64,000 bases of DNA from JAKFDI01 sp036676235 (GTDB lineage: Bacteria > Pseudomonadota > Gammaproteobacteria > Burkholderiales > Burkholderiaceae_C): contig JAKFDI010000010.1 in NCBI GenBank assembly GCA_036676235.1, positions 124,001 to 188,000 of the forward strand, read 5' to 3'. Positions 34,558 to 46,127 of this stretch are shown here, piece by piece. Numbering within the stretch: position 1 is the first letter of the stretch; each line of letters opens with the position of its first letter. A program made the translations under genes and the position numbers. The notes under the pieces were generated by a model. It had not been told where the DNA came from. It did no database searches and saw only the letters and a list, made by a program, of their open reading frames with translations.

Positions 34558-35202
34558 TCAGGGTTTGGCAACCGGGCATCCTGTGCAGCCCTCGACGTTG
34601 GCGCCGCGGAGATCGGTGGCCGAATCGATGCGGGCACCGGTCAGGTCAGCACCCTGCAGATTGGCATCGCGAAGAACCGAGCCCCGCAGATCGGCGTCGC
34701 GCAGGTCGGCGCCGCGCAACTCGGCCGCGGTGAGGTTTGCGCGCTGCAGATCGGCGCCTTTCAGCGTCGCCTGCGCCAAACCGGCGCCGCGCATGTACGC
34801 CCCCGTCAGCGTGGCGCCGGCGAGATGGGCGCCACGCAGTTGCGCGTCCTCGAGGTTCGCGTTCGACAGGTCGGCGCCTTCGAGGTCGGCCTGCATCAGC
34901 TCGGCGCGCTTCAGATCGGCCCCGGCCAGAACGGCGCCTGTGAGTGCGGCACGCTGCAGGTTCGCATCCTGGAGCCGGGCTTCGGTGAGGTTGGCGCCCG
35001 ACAGGTTGGCCCCCGCCAGGTCGGCCGCGAACAGATTGGCGCGCGCGAGGTTGGCCTTTTTCAGGTCGGCGCCGGCCAGCTTGGCCTCCACGCACAAGGT
35101 GCCGGAGCTGATGTGGCAGTCGTTGACGGTGCGGGCGCCGGCCCCCTGGGCGAACCCCAGCAGCGCCGCGCTGCAAAGGCAAAGAGAGAGGGTGCGTTTC
35201 AT
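34558..35202 (-). CDS. exported pentapeptide-repeat protein
   Basis: The product has 214 residues. A signal peptide (residues 1-21, ending FAQGAGA) is followed by about 30 tandem A(D/N)Lxx units, for example AGADLKKANLARANLFAADL, which fold as a right-handed quadrilateral beta-helix. The C-terminus has CTGCP. Two cysteines also lie after the signal (DCHISSGTLC). Export separates it from the cytoplasmic Qnr/McbG DNA-mimic group, so it is probably a periplasmic or surface structural protein. Partners are unknown. Confidence 0.82.
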   Translation of the reverse strand: MKRTLSLCLCSAALLGFAQGAGARTVNDCHISSGTLCVEAKLAGADLKKANLARANLFAADLAGANLSGANLTEARLQDANLQRAALTGAVLAGADLKRAELMQADLEGADLSNANLEDAQLRGAHLAGATLTGAYMRGAGLAQATLKGADLQRANLTAAELRGADLRDADLRGSVLRDANLQGADLTGARIDSATDLRGANVEGCTGCPVAKP

Positions 35203-35355
35203 GGGTTGGCTCCTGGTCAACGATTCGCCTGGGTTTCGACTTCTGGCGTCTGGCTCCATGCCCGGCAATGCGTGTGCCGACCGAAGAAACCCGCGCAGCC
35301 GTGGGTGCTTGCCAAGCCGGGTGACGGTGTCTAGGATGCTTCAGGTCTAAACAAT

Positions 35356-35390
35356 TCAAGGCCGACGGATATCGTCCTTGATCGGCCCTG
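35356..35390. promoter_or_regulatory. imperfect dyad before the CoA-ring-hydroxylase operon
   Basis: CAAGG and CCTTG, and inside them GGCCGA (35360-35365) with TCGGCC (35382-35387), give partial two-fold symmetry just before the operon start at 35398. It could be the operator for the MarR-family regulator encoded in the operon. The symmetry is imperfect and the call is weak. Confidence 0.3.
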
Positions 35391-35397
35391 GATCCGC

Positions 35398-37764
35398 ATG
35401 AACATCGTCTGCATCGGCGGCGGCCCCGCCGGCCTGTACTTCGCGCTGCTGATGAAGCAGCAGAACCCGACGCATCACGTCACCGTGGTGGAGCGCAACC
35501 GCCCCTACGACACCTTCGGCTGGGGCGTGGTGTTCTCCGACGCGACGATGGAGAACATGCGCCGCTGGGACCCGGTCTCGGCCGACGAGATCGCGCGCGC
35601 CTTCAACCACTGGGACGACATCGAGCTGCATTTCAAGCAGCGGGTGATCCGCTCCGGCGGCCACGGCTTCATCGGCATCGGGCGCAAGAAGCTGCTCAAC
35701 ATCCTGCAGTCGCGCTGCGAGGCGCTGGGGGTGGAACTGGTGTTCGAGCGCGATGTCGACAGCGATCTCGACTTCGCGGATGCCGACCTCGTCATCGCCA
35801 GCGACGGCGTCAACTCGAAGATCCGCACACGCCACGCGGCGGTGTTCAAGCCCGACATCGTCACGCGGCCCAACCGCTTCATCTGGCTGGGCACGAACAA
35901 ACGCTACGACGCCTTCACCTTCCTGTTCGAGAAAACCGAACACGGCTGGTTCCAGGCGCACATCTACCAGTTCGACGAGACGACCAGCACCTTCATCGTC
36001 GAATGTCCTGAACACGTGTGGCAGGCGCACGGCCTGGACACGGCCGACGTGCAGCAGTCCATCGCCTTCTGCGAACGGCTCTTCGCCGCCAATCTGCAGG
36101 GCGACAAGCTCATGAGCAACGCGCGCCACCAGCGCGGCTCGGCGTGGCTCAATTTCCAGCGCATCACCTGCGAGCAGTGGTCGCTGTTCAACGGAAGCAG
36201 CCACGTGGTGCTGATGGGCGACGCGGTGCACACGGCGCATTTCGCCATCGGCTCGGGCACCAAGCTGGCGATCGAGGATGCGATCGAACTGGCGGCGCAA
36301 TTCAAGGCGCTGAGTGCCGGCGAAGACCCGGCGGCGCGCATTCCCGAGGTGCTGGCGCGCTACCAGGCGCTGCGCGCCGTCGACGTGATCCGCCTGCAGA
36401 ACGCGGCGTGGAACGCGATGGAATGGTTCGAGGTCTGCGGCGAGCGCTACTGCGACCAGCTCGAACCCGAGCAGTTCATGTACTCCATGCTCACGCGCAG
36501 CCAGCGCATCAGCCACGAGAACCTGCGGCTGCGCGATGCGCGCTGGCTGGAAGGCTACGAGCGCTGGTTCGCCGCCCGGGCCGGCGTCGACCGCGATGCC
36601 GCGCTGCCGGCCGTGCCGCCCATGTTCACGCCGCTGACGGTGCGCGGCGTGACGCTCAAGAACCGCGTCGTCGTCTCGCCGATGGCGCAGTACTCGTGTG
36701 TCGACGGCCTGCCGGGCGACTTCCATCTCGCGCACCTGGGCGCGCGGGCGATGGGCGGCGCGGGGCTCGTCGTGGCCGAGATGACCTGCACCTCGCCCGA
36801 CGCGCGCATCACGCCCGGCTGCCCAGGTCTCTGGAACGACGCGCAGCGGGACGCCTGGAAGCGCATCGTCGATTTCGTGCACACGACCACCGACGCGAAG
36901 ATCGCCCTGCAGCTCGGCCATGCCGGCGCCAAGGGAGCAACCCGTGTGCCCTGGGAAGGTGCTGACCAGCCCTTGACCCAGGGCGGCTGGCCGTTGATCT
37001 CGGCCTCGCCGCAGCAGTACCTCGAAGGCGTGAGCGACACCTCGCGCGCCATGACGCGCGCAGACATGGACCGTGTGCGCGATGACTTCGTGCAGGCGAC
37101 CCGGCGTGCGGCAGAGGCCGGCTTCGACTGGCTGGAGCTGCACTGCGCGCACGGCTACCTGCTGTCGAGCTTCATCTCGCCGCTGACCAATAGACGCAGC
37201 GACGACTACGGCGGCTCGCTCGCCAACCGGTTGCGCTGGCCGCTGGAGGTGTTTGTCGCGATTCGCGAGGTGTGGCCGCAGCACCTGCCGATGTCGGTGC
37301 GCATCTCGGCGCACGACTGGGTGCCGGGCGGCATCACGCCGGCCGATGCGGTGGAGATCGCCAGCGCCTTCAAGGCGGCGGGCGCCGACCTCGTCGATTG
37401 TTCGTCGGGCCAGGTGAGCGCGCAGCAAAAGCCGGTGTACGGCCGCATGTACCAGACGCCGTTCGCCGACCGTGTGCGCAACGAAGCCCACGTGCCGACG
37501 ATTGCGGTGGGCGCCATTTCCGAGGCCGATCACGTGAACAGCATCATTGCCGCCGGTCGCGCCGACCTGTGCGCCATCGCTCGCCCGCATCTGGCGAACC
37601 CGGCCTGGACGCTCACCGAGGCCGCGAAGATCGGCTTCACCGAAGTGATGTGGCCCAAGCAGTACAGCTCGGGCAAGACGCAGATGGAGAGCATCTTCCT
37701 GCGCGAACGCACGCAGGCAGCGCTGCTTGCGACGCAGGCGCCGCAACGGGTGGAGCCGGCGTGA
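35398..37764 (+). CDS. bifunctional aryl-CoA flavin monooxygenase/oxidoreductase
   Basis: The product has 788 residues in two parts. Residues 1 to about 400 form a class A FAD monooxygenase: GGGPAGLYFALLMK near the start binds FAD and VLMGDAVHTAHFAIGSGTKL is the second FAD motif. From about residue 409 (PPMFTPLTVRGVTLKNRVVV) comes an old-yellow-enzyme FMN domain with LHCAHGYLLSSFISP. This fusion is the layout of 2-aminobenzoyl-CoA monooxygenase/reductase and of proteins named salicylyl-CoA 5-hydroxylase. It should hydroxylate, and in the aminobenzoyl case also reduce, the CoA-linked ring. It leads the six-gene plus operon. The 2-aminobenzoyl-CoA role is preferred because a kynurenine operon is nearby, which is inference. 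Confidence 0.87.
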   Translation: MNIVCIGGGPAGLYFALLMKQQNPTHHVTVVERNRPYDTFGWGVVFSDATMENMRRWDPVSADEIARAFNHWDDIELHFKQRVIRSGGHGFIGIGRKKLLNILQSRCEALGVELVFERDVDSDLDFADADLVIASDGVNSKIRTRHAAVFKPDIVTRPNRFIWLGTNKRYDAFTFLFEKTEHGWFQAHIYQFDETTSTFIVECPEHVWQAHGLDTADVQQSIAFCERLFAANLQGDKLMSNARHQRGSAWLNFQRITCEQWSLFNGSSHVVLMGDAVHTAHFAIGSGTKLAIEDAIELAAQFKALSAGEDPAARIPEVLARYQALRAVDVIRLQNAAWNAMEWFEVCGERYCDQLEPEQFMYSMLTRSQRISHENLRLRDARWLEGYERWFAARAGVDRDAALPAVPPMFTPLTVRGVTLKNRVVVSPMAQYSCVDGLPGDFHLAHLGARAMGGAGLVVAEMTCTSPDARITPGCPGLWNDAQRDAWKRIVDFVHTTTDAKIALQLGHAGAKGATRVPWEGADQPLTQGGWPLISASPQQYLEGVSDTSRAMTRADMDRVRDDFVQATRRAAEAGFDWLELHCAHGYLLSSFISPLTNRRSDDYGGSLANRLRWPLEVFVAIREVWPQHLPMSVRISAHDWVPGGITPADAVEIASAFKAAGADLVDCSSGQVSAQQKPVYGRMYQTPFADRVRNEAHVPTIAVGAISEADHVNSIIAAGRADLCAIARPHLANPAWTLTEAAKIGFTEVMWPKQYSSGKTQMESIFLRERTQAALLATQAPQRVEPA

Positions 37765-38540
37765 TGGTGGCCCATGAACTGCGGCGCCGCCATGCGCTGG
37801 TGACCGGCGGATCGCGCGGCATCGGCGCGGCGATTGCACGCGTGCTGGCGGAAGAGGGCGCACGGGTCACCTTGCTGGGGCGCGATGCCACGGCGCTCGG
37901 CCGCGTGCTCGCCAGCCTGCCCGGCGAGGGACACGGCTTGGTGGTCGCCGGCGTGGCCGACGAAGCGCAAGTACACGCCGCGTTCGACGAAGCACGCGCC
38001 GCACGCGGCCCGGTCGCCATCCTCATCAACAACGCCGGCCAGGCCGAGAGCGCACCCTTTGCGAAGACCTCGCTGGCGCTGTGGCAGCGCATGCTGGCGG
38101 TGAACCTGACCGGCAGCTTCCTGTGCGCGCAGGCGGCGCTACCGGGCATGCTGGACGCCGGCTGGGGCCGCATCGTCAACATCGCGAGCACCGCGGGGCA
38201 GCGCGGCTATGCCTACGTCAGCGCGTACACGGCGGCCAAGCATGGCGTGATCGGGCTCACGCGCTCGCTGGCCTTGGAAGTGGCGCGCAAGGGCGTGACG
38301 GTCAACGCGGTGTGCCCCGGCTACACGGATACCGCGCTGCTGCACGAGAGCATCGCCAACGTCGTCGCCAAGACCGGCCGCAGCACGGAAGCGGCGCGCG
38401 ATGGGTTTGCGGCCGGCAATCCGCAGCAGCGCATCGTGCAGCCCGACGAGGTGGCCGACGCCGTGCTGTGGCTGTGCGGCGAGGGCGCCTCGGCGGTCAC
38501 CGGGCAGTCCATCTCGGTCTCGGGAGGCGAGGTCACATGA
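37764..38540 (+). CDS. short-chain dehydrogenase/reductase
   Basis: The product has 258 residues with the classical SDR pattern: VTGGSRGIGAAIA for NAD(P) binding, NNAG, Ser in IVNIASTAG, and the catalytic YTAAK. CPGYTDT and the C-terminal GQSISVSGGEV complete the fold. In this operon it probably oxidises a hydroxyacyl-CoA intermediate after ring opening, in beta-oxidation style. The start overlaps the upstream stop by one base (TGATG). Confidence 0.88.
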   Translation: MVAHELRRRHALVTGGSRGIGAAIARVLAEEGARVTLLGRDATALGRVLASLPGEGHGLVVAGVADEAQVHAAFDEARAARGPVAILINNAGQAESAPFAKTSLALWQRMLAVNLTGSFLCAQAALPGMLDAGWGRIVNIASTAGQRGYAYVSAYTAAKHGVIGLTRSLALEVARKGVTVNAVCPGYTDTALLHESIANVVAKTGRSTEAARDGFAAGNPQQRIVQPDEVADAVLWLCGEGASAVTGQSISVSGGEVT

Positions 38541-39066
38541 AGCACAACGACGCGTCGCACCTGCTGCTGCGGGCGGCGCAGGAACTCGGCCATGAGGCGC
38601 GTACCCGCCCGGGCGACCACGCGGCGCTCAAGCTGTGGCTGCGGCTGCTGGCCTGCACCACGCAGATCGAGACCGAGATTCGCCGCCGGCTGCGCGAGAC
38701 CTTCGGCATCACGCTGCCGCGCTTCGACTACATGGCGCAGCTCTACCGCTTTCCCGAGGGGCTGAAGATGCGCGACCTGTCGAACCACCTGATGGTGAGC
38801 GGCGGCAGCGTGACGAGCCTCACCGATGAACTCGAGCGCGACGGCATCGTCGTGCGCGAGAGCAGCCCCACCGACCGCCGTGCCTGGATCCTGCGGCTCA
38901 CGCCGGCCGGCCGCAGCGGCTTCGAGGCGATGGCCAAGGCCCACGAGCAATGGGTGCGCGAGCTGTTCGCGAGCGTGGCGTCCGAAGGATTGCAGCAGCT
39001 CTACACGCAGCTCGGCGAGTTGCGTGTGGGGCTTGTCAGGAACCACCAGACCGGAGATCTCATCCC

Positions 39067-39070
<4 letters not shown>
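38537..39070 (+). CDS. MarR-family transcriptional regulator
   Basis: The product has 177 residues with a central winged helix: LPRFDYMAQLYRFPEGLKM, SVTSLTDELERDGIVV as recognition helix and the wing SSPTDRRAWILRLT. MarR proteins in aromatic-CoA operons usually repress until the CoA thioester binds. It is inside the operon with ATGA overlaps on its 5' side and a GTGA overlap on its 3' side, so it is cotranscribed with the genes it probably controls. Confidence 0.88.
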
Positions 39071-39930
<860 letters not shown>

Positions 39931-39948
39931 GGTGGACCTTCACGCCGA

Positions 39949-40039
39949 CCCTCACCCCAACCCTCTCCCGCCAGCGGGAGAGGGAGTAGTGCATTTCCCC
40001 CTCTCCCCCTCCTCGGGGGAGAGGGCTGGGGTGAGGGGG
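39949..40039. repeat. dispersed palindromic repeat (CCCTCACCCCAACCCTCTCCC family)
   Basis: The element begins CCCTCACCCCAACCCTCTCC and ends with the matching inverted arm GAGGGCTGGGGTGAGGG, with a smaller CTCCCGCCAGCGGGAG hairpin inside. A second copy lies at 42212-42306. It is the kind of REP/MITE-like element spread widely through betaproteobacterial genomes. It lies between two genes of the same operon, so it would be transcribed and could affect mRNA decay between them. Confidence 0.9.
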
Positions 40040-40107
40040 CGTTTTACAAACCGCCCAGCGGCCCGGCGAACACACAGACTTGCTTCCCTCCCACAAGGAA
40101 CTGACCC

Positions 40108-40500
40108 ATGCAAGTGATCCTCCCCCCCGGCTGGCCCCGCCCCAAGGGCTATTCCAACGGCGTCGTCACCCGCGGCCGGCAGCTCTACATCGCCGGCATG
40201 ATCGGCTGGGACGCCGAAGGTCGCTTCCACACCGACGACTTCGCCGCGCAAACGCGCCAGGCGCTCGAGAACATTGCGGCGGTGCTGCGCGAGGCGGGCG
40301 CCAAGCCCGAGCACATCGTGCGCATGACCTGGTATGTGACCGACAAGCGTGAGTACCTCGCCGCGGGCCGCGAGGTCGGCCAGGCCTTCCGCGAAATCAT
40401 CGGCGCCTACAACGCGGCGATGACGGCCGTGGAAGTGCGCGCGCTGATCGAAGACCGCGCCAAGGTCGAGATCGAGGCGACGGCGGTGATTCCGGACTGA
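40108..40500 (+). CDS. RidA-family enamine/imine deaminase
   Basis: The product has 130 residues, normal RidA/YjgF/UK114 length. It shows the expected order: YSNGVVTRGRQLYIAGMIG, QTRQALENIAAVLREAGAKP, HIVRMTWYVTDKREYLA and VEVRALIEDRAKVEIEATAV, including the Arg and Glu residues that line the active site. RidA proteins hydrolyse reactive enamines/imines to ketones and ammonia. In a 2-aminobenzoyl-CoA route the reduced ring is an enamine, so this could be a dedicated pathway enzyme. That role is inference. Confidence 0.88.
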   Translation: MQVILPPGWPRPKGYSNGVVTRGRQLYIAGMIGWDAEGRFHTDDFAAQTRQALENIAAVLREAGAKPEHIVRMTWYVTDKREYLAAGREVGQAFREIIGAYNAAMTAVEVRALIEDRAKVEIEATAVIPD

Positions 40501-40529
40501 CGCCGCCGCAGGCCATGGAGGACCCAGCG

Positions 40530-42167
40530 ATGCACACGAGCGCCCACGTCGACACCTTTGCCCGCGACCGCCTGCCGCCGCGCGACCAGTGGCCCGAGTT
40601 TCTGTTCGAGTTGCCCGAGCTGCAGTTTCCGGAACGCCTGAACTGCGCCACCGAACTGCTCGACCGCCACATCGCCGAGGGCCGCGGCGAGCGCGTGTGC
40701 ATCCGCACGCCGGGCGGGCTGGCGTGGACCTATGCCGAGCTGCAGCGCCAGGCCAACCGCATCGCGAACGTGCTGGTGCACGACCTGGGCCTGGTACCCG
40801 GCAACCGCGTGCTGCTGCGTGCGGCGAACAAGCCGATGCTGGTGGCGTGCTGGTTCGCGGTGGTGAAGGCAGGCGGCATTGCGGTCGCGACGATGCCGCT
40901 GCTGCGTGCGAAGGAACTCACGCAGGTGATTGAGAAGGCGCAGGTCTCGCACGCGCTGTGCGACCGCGCGCTGTGCGCCGAACTGGAGACTGCGCAGAAA
41001 CAGGCGCCCACGCTGCGGCAGCTCGTGTGCTTCGCCGACGAATCGGCCGAGGGCCTGGAAGCGCTCATGGCGCGCCAACCCGACACCTTCACCAACCTCG
41101 ATACCGCGGCCGACGACACCTGCATGCTGGCCTTCACCTCCGGCACCACGGGGCAGCCCAAGGCCACGATGCATTTCCATCGCGACGTGATGGCCGCCTG
41201 CGCCTGCTTCCCGCGGCATGTGCTGCGCGCGAATGCCGACGACGTGTTCATCGGCAGCCCGCCGCTCGCCTTCACCTTCGGCCTCGGCGGGCTGGTGCTG
41301 TTTCCGATGAGCATCGGCGCCTCGATGGTGCTGGTCGAGAAAGCCACGCCAGCGGATCTGGTCAACGTGATCGCCGATTGCGGCGCGACGGTGCTGTTCA
41401 CCGCGCCCACCTCGTACCGCGCGATGGCTCCTGCCGCGCGCGAGCGAAAGATTTCGGCCGCGCAGGGCGGCAGCTTGCGCAAATGCGTGTCCGCCGGCGA
41501 GGCGCTGCCCGCCGCCACGCGGCGCCTGTGGCGAGAGGCCACGGGCATCGAGCTGATCGACGGCATCGGCTCCACCGAGCTGTTGCACATCTTCATCGCC
41601 GCCGACGAAGAGCACGCGCGCGAAGGTGCGACCGGTGTGGCCGTGCCGGGCTATCAAGCCTGCGTGCTGGATGAACACGGCGAGCCCGCACCCGCCGGCA
41701 GCATCGGCCGCCTCGCGGTGAAGGGGCCGACCGGCTGCCGGTACCTCGACGATCCGCGTCAAGCGCAGTACGTGCAGGACGGCTGGAACATGACCGGCGA
41801 CGCTTATCTGGTCGATGCCGACGGCTACTTCCGCTACCAGTCGCGCACCGACGACATGATCGTCTCGGCCGGCTACAACATTGCGGCGCCGGAAGTGGAA
41901 GAGGCGCTGCAGCAGCATGCGGCGGTGGTGGAATGCGCGGTGATCGGCGTCGACGATGCCGAGCGCGGGCAGATCGTCAAGGCCTTCGTCGTCGTGCGCG
42001 AAGGGGCGCAGGCGGGCGAGGCGCTGGTGCGCGAGCTGCAGGATTTCGTGAAGGCGACGGTGGCACCCTACAAGTACCCGCGGGCGATCGAGTTCCTCGA
42101 TCGTTTGCCGCGCACGGAGACGGGGAAGTTGCAGCGGTTCAGGTTGCGGGAGCCGGCGCGGCGCTGA
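40530..42167 (+). CDS. benzoate-CoA ligase family protein, probable 2-aminobenzoate-CoA ligase
   Basis: The product has 545 residues. It starts with FARDRLPPRDQWPEFLFE, then LNCATELLDRHI, typical of the benzoate/2-aminobenzoate-CoA ligase family. ATP-binding motif MLAFTSGTTGQPKATMHFHR, IDGIGSTELLHIFIAA, YQSRTDDMIVSAGYNIAAPE and the catalytic-lysine region PRTETGKLQRFRL are intact. It would activate the aromatic acid that the monooxygenase then attacks. GGAGG lies seven bases before the ATG at 40530, which is favoured over 40515. It ends the operon and is followed by a repeat before convergent glnS. Confidence 0.87.
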   Translation: MHTSAHVDTFARDRLPPRDQWPEFLFELPELQFPERLNCATELLDRHIAEGRGERVCIRTPGGLAWTYAELQRQANRIANVLVHDLGLVPGNRVLLRAANKPMLVACWFAVVKAGGIAVATMPLLRAKELTQVIEKAQVSHALCDRALCAELETAQKQAPTLRQLVCFADESAEGLEALMARQPDTFTNLDTAADDTCMLAFTSGTTGQPKATMHFHRDVMAACACFPRHVLRANADDVFIGSPPLAFTFGLGGLVLFPMSIGASMVLVEKATPADLVNVIADCGATVLFTAPTSYRAMAPAARERKISAAQGGSLRKCVSAGEALPAATRRLWREATGIELIDGIGSTELLHIFIAADEEHAREGATGVAVPGYQACVLDEHGEPAPAGSIGRLAVKGPTGCRYLDDPRQAQYVQDGWNMTGDAYLVDADGYFRYQSRTDDMIVSAGYNIAAPEVEEALQQHAAVVECAVIGVDDAERGQIVKAFVVVREGAQAGEALVRELQDFVKATVAPYKYPRAIEFLDRLPRTETGKLQRFRLREPARR

Positions 42168-42211
42168 GGCGTTTCTCGCGCCTTTTCAACGTCTCTCTGC
42201 GCCCCGCGACA

Positions 42212-42306
42212 CCCTCACCCCAACCCTCTCCCGCAGGCGGGAGAGGGGGCAATGTGGCCGCTTTGCTCCCTCTCCACCGCAGGGGGAGAGGGTTGGGGTG
42301 AGGGGG
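42212..42306. repeat. second copy of the CCCTCACCCCAACCCTCTCCC palindromic repeat
   Basis: Outer arms CCCTCACCCCAACCCTCTCC and GGAGAGGGTTGGGGTGAGGG are exact inverted complements over 20 bases, stronger than in the copy at 39949. It lies between convergent genes (the CoA ligase and glnS) and would act as a bidirectional transcription stop. Confidence 0.9.
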
Positions 42307-42373
42307 CGGCAGCGGCAGGCTCGGAACTCGGAGCCTGCCCACGTTCGGCATCGACGATCGGCGATAGCTCGAC

Positions 42374-44425
<2,052 letters not shown>

Positions 44426-44600
44426 GGTGCGATCAGACCCGGCCAGCGGGTGAAAAAGGGAGCGAACGATTCTATCGACCGGGTGTCTGCAGCCCAGCGC
44501 CGCAAAGCCATGCTGCGCCTCGCGTTCTCGAACCTGCCGCCGATCACGAACGGGTTCACAAAGAGTTGCCGACCGGGCCGTACCGATCCATCCGCTTAAC

Positions 44601-44625
44601 CTGTCTTTACGTTGCGGAAAGACAG
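44601..44625. promoter_or_regulatory. perfect 8-bp inverted repeat before the His-rich protein gene
   Basis: CTGTCTTT (44601-44608) and AAAGACAG (44618-44625) are exact inverted complements with a nine-base spacer, about 70 bases before the ATG at 44696. It may be an operator or a leader hairpin in the intergenic region shared with glnS. Confidence 0.5.
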
Positions 44626-44695
44626 CCGTCCCAACGCCGTGCCTAGACTGAAGCGTTGTCAAGAAGCGCCGGTTGCGGCGCGAAAGGAGACACGC

Positions 44696-45055
44696 ATGAA
44701 GAAGCTCATCGCGCTCGTATTCACCACCGCTGCCGGCTTGATGTCCACGGGCGCCGCCGTGGCCAGCGACGTGTACTGGTCGATCGGCATCAGCGCGCCG
44801 GTGGTGGGAGCGGTGGTCTCGAACGCGCCCCAACGCCACTACGGCCCACCGGCCTACTACGGGCCACCGGCGGTCGTCTACCAAACGGCCCCGGTCTATG
44901 TCGCGCCGCAGCCCATCTATTACGCGCCCGCGCCGGTGATCGTCGTGCCCCGGCACCATCGCCGCCACGGCTGGGACCAGGGCAAGCGCCACGACGCGCG
45001 CCACGATCACGGGCGCGGACACCGCGGCCATCACCATCGCCGCCATCACCATTGA
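44696..45055 (+). CDS. small exported His/Tyr/Pro-rich protein
   Basis: The product has 119 residues. AGGAG lies eight bases before the ATG at 44696. A signal peptide (about residues 1-22, ending GAAVA) is followed by DVYWSIGISAPV, a Pro/Tyr-rich middle (YGPPAYYGPPAVVY) and a C-terminal tail of about 35 residues in which roughly one third are His, mixed with Arg. Such tails bind transition metals. This type of small exported protein is common in Burkholderiales next to stress genes, but the function is unknown. A strong terminator follows, so it is probably monocistronic. Confidence 0.75.
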   Translation: MKKLIALVFTTAAGLMSTGAAVASDVYWSIGISAPVVGAVVSNAPQRHYGPPAYYGPPAVVYQTAPVYVAPQPIYYAPAPVIVVPRHHRRHGWDQGKRHDARHDHGRGHRGHHHRRHHH

Positions 45056-45123
45056 TACATCCGGCGGCAAATGCCGGCCTATAGTGGTCGGCACCATGGC
45101 CGCCTGCAAGAATCGTCCCCCTC

Positions 45124-45145
45124 GGCCCGCGTTTGCGGGCCTTTT
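45124..45145 (+). terminator. rho-independent terminator
   Basis: GGCCCGC (45124-45130), loop GTTT and GCGGGCC (45135-45141) form a perfect 7-bp GC stem followed by TTTT. It lies 69 bases after the His-rich protein gene and isolates it from the MgtC-like gene. Confidence 0.8.
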
Positions 45146-45184
45146 CGTTGGCGGCGCGCGCAGCGTCGACCGGAGGGCGGCGTG

Positions 45185-45706
45185 ATGTGGGAACGGGTTC
45201 TTCAGACCATCGGGCACGAGTTCTCCGACATTCCCGACGCCGAGCAGGCCACCCGCGTGGCGCTGCGGCTGACCGTGGCCGTGCTGCTGGGTGCCGCCAT
45301 CGGCTACGAGCGCGAACGACGCGACAGCGCCGCGGGCCTGCGCACCCACATGCTGGTCGCACTCGGCGCGGCGCTGTTCGTTCTGGTGCCCGAGCAGGCC
45401 GGCATGCCGCAGGCCGACATGAGCCGCGTGCTGCAGGGTGTGATCGCCGGCGTGGGTTTTCTGGGCGCCGGCGCGGTGCTGAAGATGAGTCGCAACGCCG
45501 AGGTGCGGGGGCTCACCACCGCGGCGGGCATCTGGGCGACGGCCGCCATCGGCGTGACCGTGGGTCTCGGCCGAGAGGCCACCGCGCTCATGGCGACGGT
45601 GATGGTGGTGCTGATCCTGTCGGTGCTGTATCGGCTGGAGCGCTACATCACGCGCGACGGCGACCAGCCGTCGAAGCCCGAGCCGGAAACCGACGACGAC
45701 GCCTGA
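45185..45706 (+). CDS. MgtC/SapB-family membrane protein
   Basis: The product has 173 residues. The family hallmark runs from LRLTVAVLLGAAIGYERERR through GLRTHMLVALGAALFVL to GVIAGVGFLGAGAVLK and GLTTAAGIWATAAIGV, giving four or five membrane helices. It lacks the long C-terminal cytoplasmic domain of virulence MgtC and ends with a short acidic tail. Members affect magnesium homeostasis and F-ATPase activity. A GTG three bases upstream is an alternative start. Confidence 0.88.
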   Translation: MWERVLQTIGHEFSDIPDAEQATRVALRLTVAVLLGAAIGYERERRDSAAGLRTHMLVALGAALFVLVPEQAGMPQADMSRVLQGVIAGVGFLGAGAVLKMSRNAEVRGLTTAAGIWATAAIGVTVGLGREATALMATVMVVLILSVLYRLERYITRDGDQPSKPEPETDDDA

Positions 45707-45717
45707 GCGCCGTGCTG

Positions 45718-46002
45718 TCAAGACCGGCTGCGCATCCGCTCCATCTCGGTGCGCATCATGCGTTCGCGCAGGCCGTCGCCCTGAAGTCCGATGAAGGTGA
45801 CGATGCCGTGGATGGCGAGCCCGAGGCCCCAGCCCATCAGCGGGAAATGCGACCAGCGGCTGCCGCCGTTGGCGCTGTCGATGACGAACAGCCCCAGATT
45901 CACCAGCACGAACACCAGTGCGTGGATGCCGAAGCCGATCTTCATGCCGACGCGGCGGCGCGCGCGGGATTCGAGTGAAGGCAGGGTGCGGTCGTGGCTC
46001 AT
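45718..46002 (-). CDS. 2TM-domain protein
   Basis: The product has 94 residues with two membrane helices (about 22-43 and 54-75) separated by a short loop, the pattern of the 2TM domain (KIGFGIHALVFVLVNLGLFV). This domain often sits beside LytTR regulators or on histidine kinases. It lies 125 bases after the regulator gene on the same strand and may be a small accessory membrane protein of that locus. Confidence 0.75.
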   Translation of the reverse strand: MSHDRTLPSLESRARRRVGMKIGFGIHALVFVLVNLGLFVIDSANGGSRWSHFPLMGWGLGLAIHGIVTFIGLQGDGLRERMMRTEMERMRSRS

Positions 46003-46127
46003 GGCGTGATTCCTTGTGCGGTGTGCGATGGCTTCATCCTAGGCAACGCCGCCGTTCGTATCGAGTGCCGTGCGACGGAGCGTTCGCCACGCCGACGAAA
46101 CGCCGCACACGCGCCGCGAAACGCGGC

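Noticed and set aside
35356..37863. Minus-strand open frame of 835 codons opposite the monooxygenase/oxidoreductase
   Set aside because: His/Arg/Val-rich composition without any domain; it is the complement of a strongly biased GC-rich gene.
39949..42306. Possible CRISPR array from repeated palindromes
   Set aside because: Only two copies more than 2 kb apart, with no regular spacers and no cas genes; they are dispersed REP-like elements.
44426..45721. N-terminal extension of the glnS frame
   Set aside because: GlnRS homology begins at the ATG at 44425; the extension runs antisense through the His-rich and MgtC-like genes.
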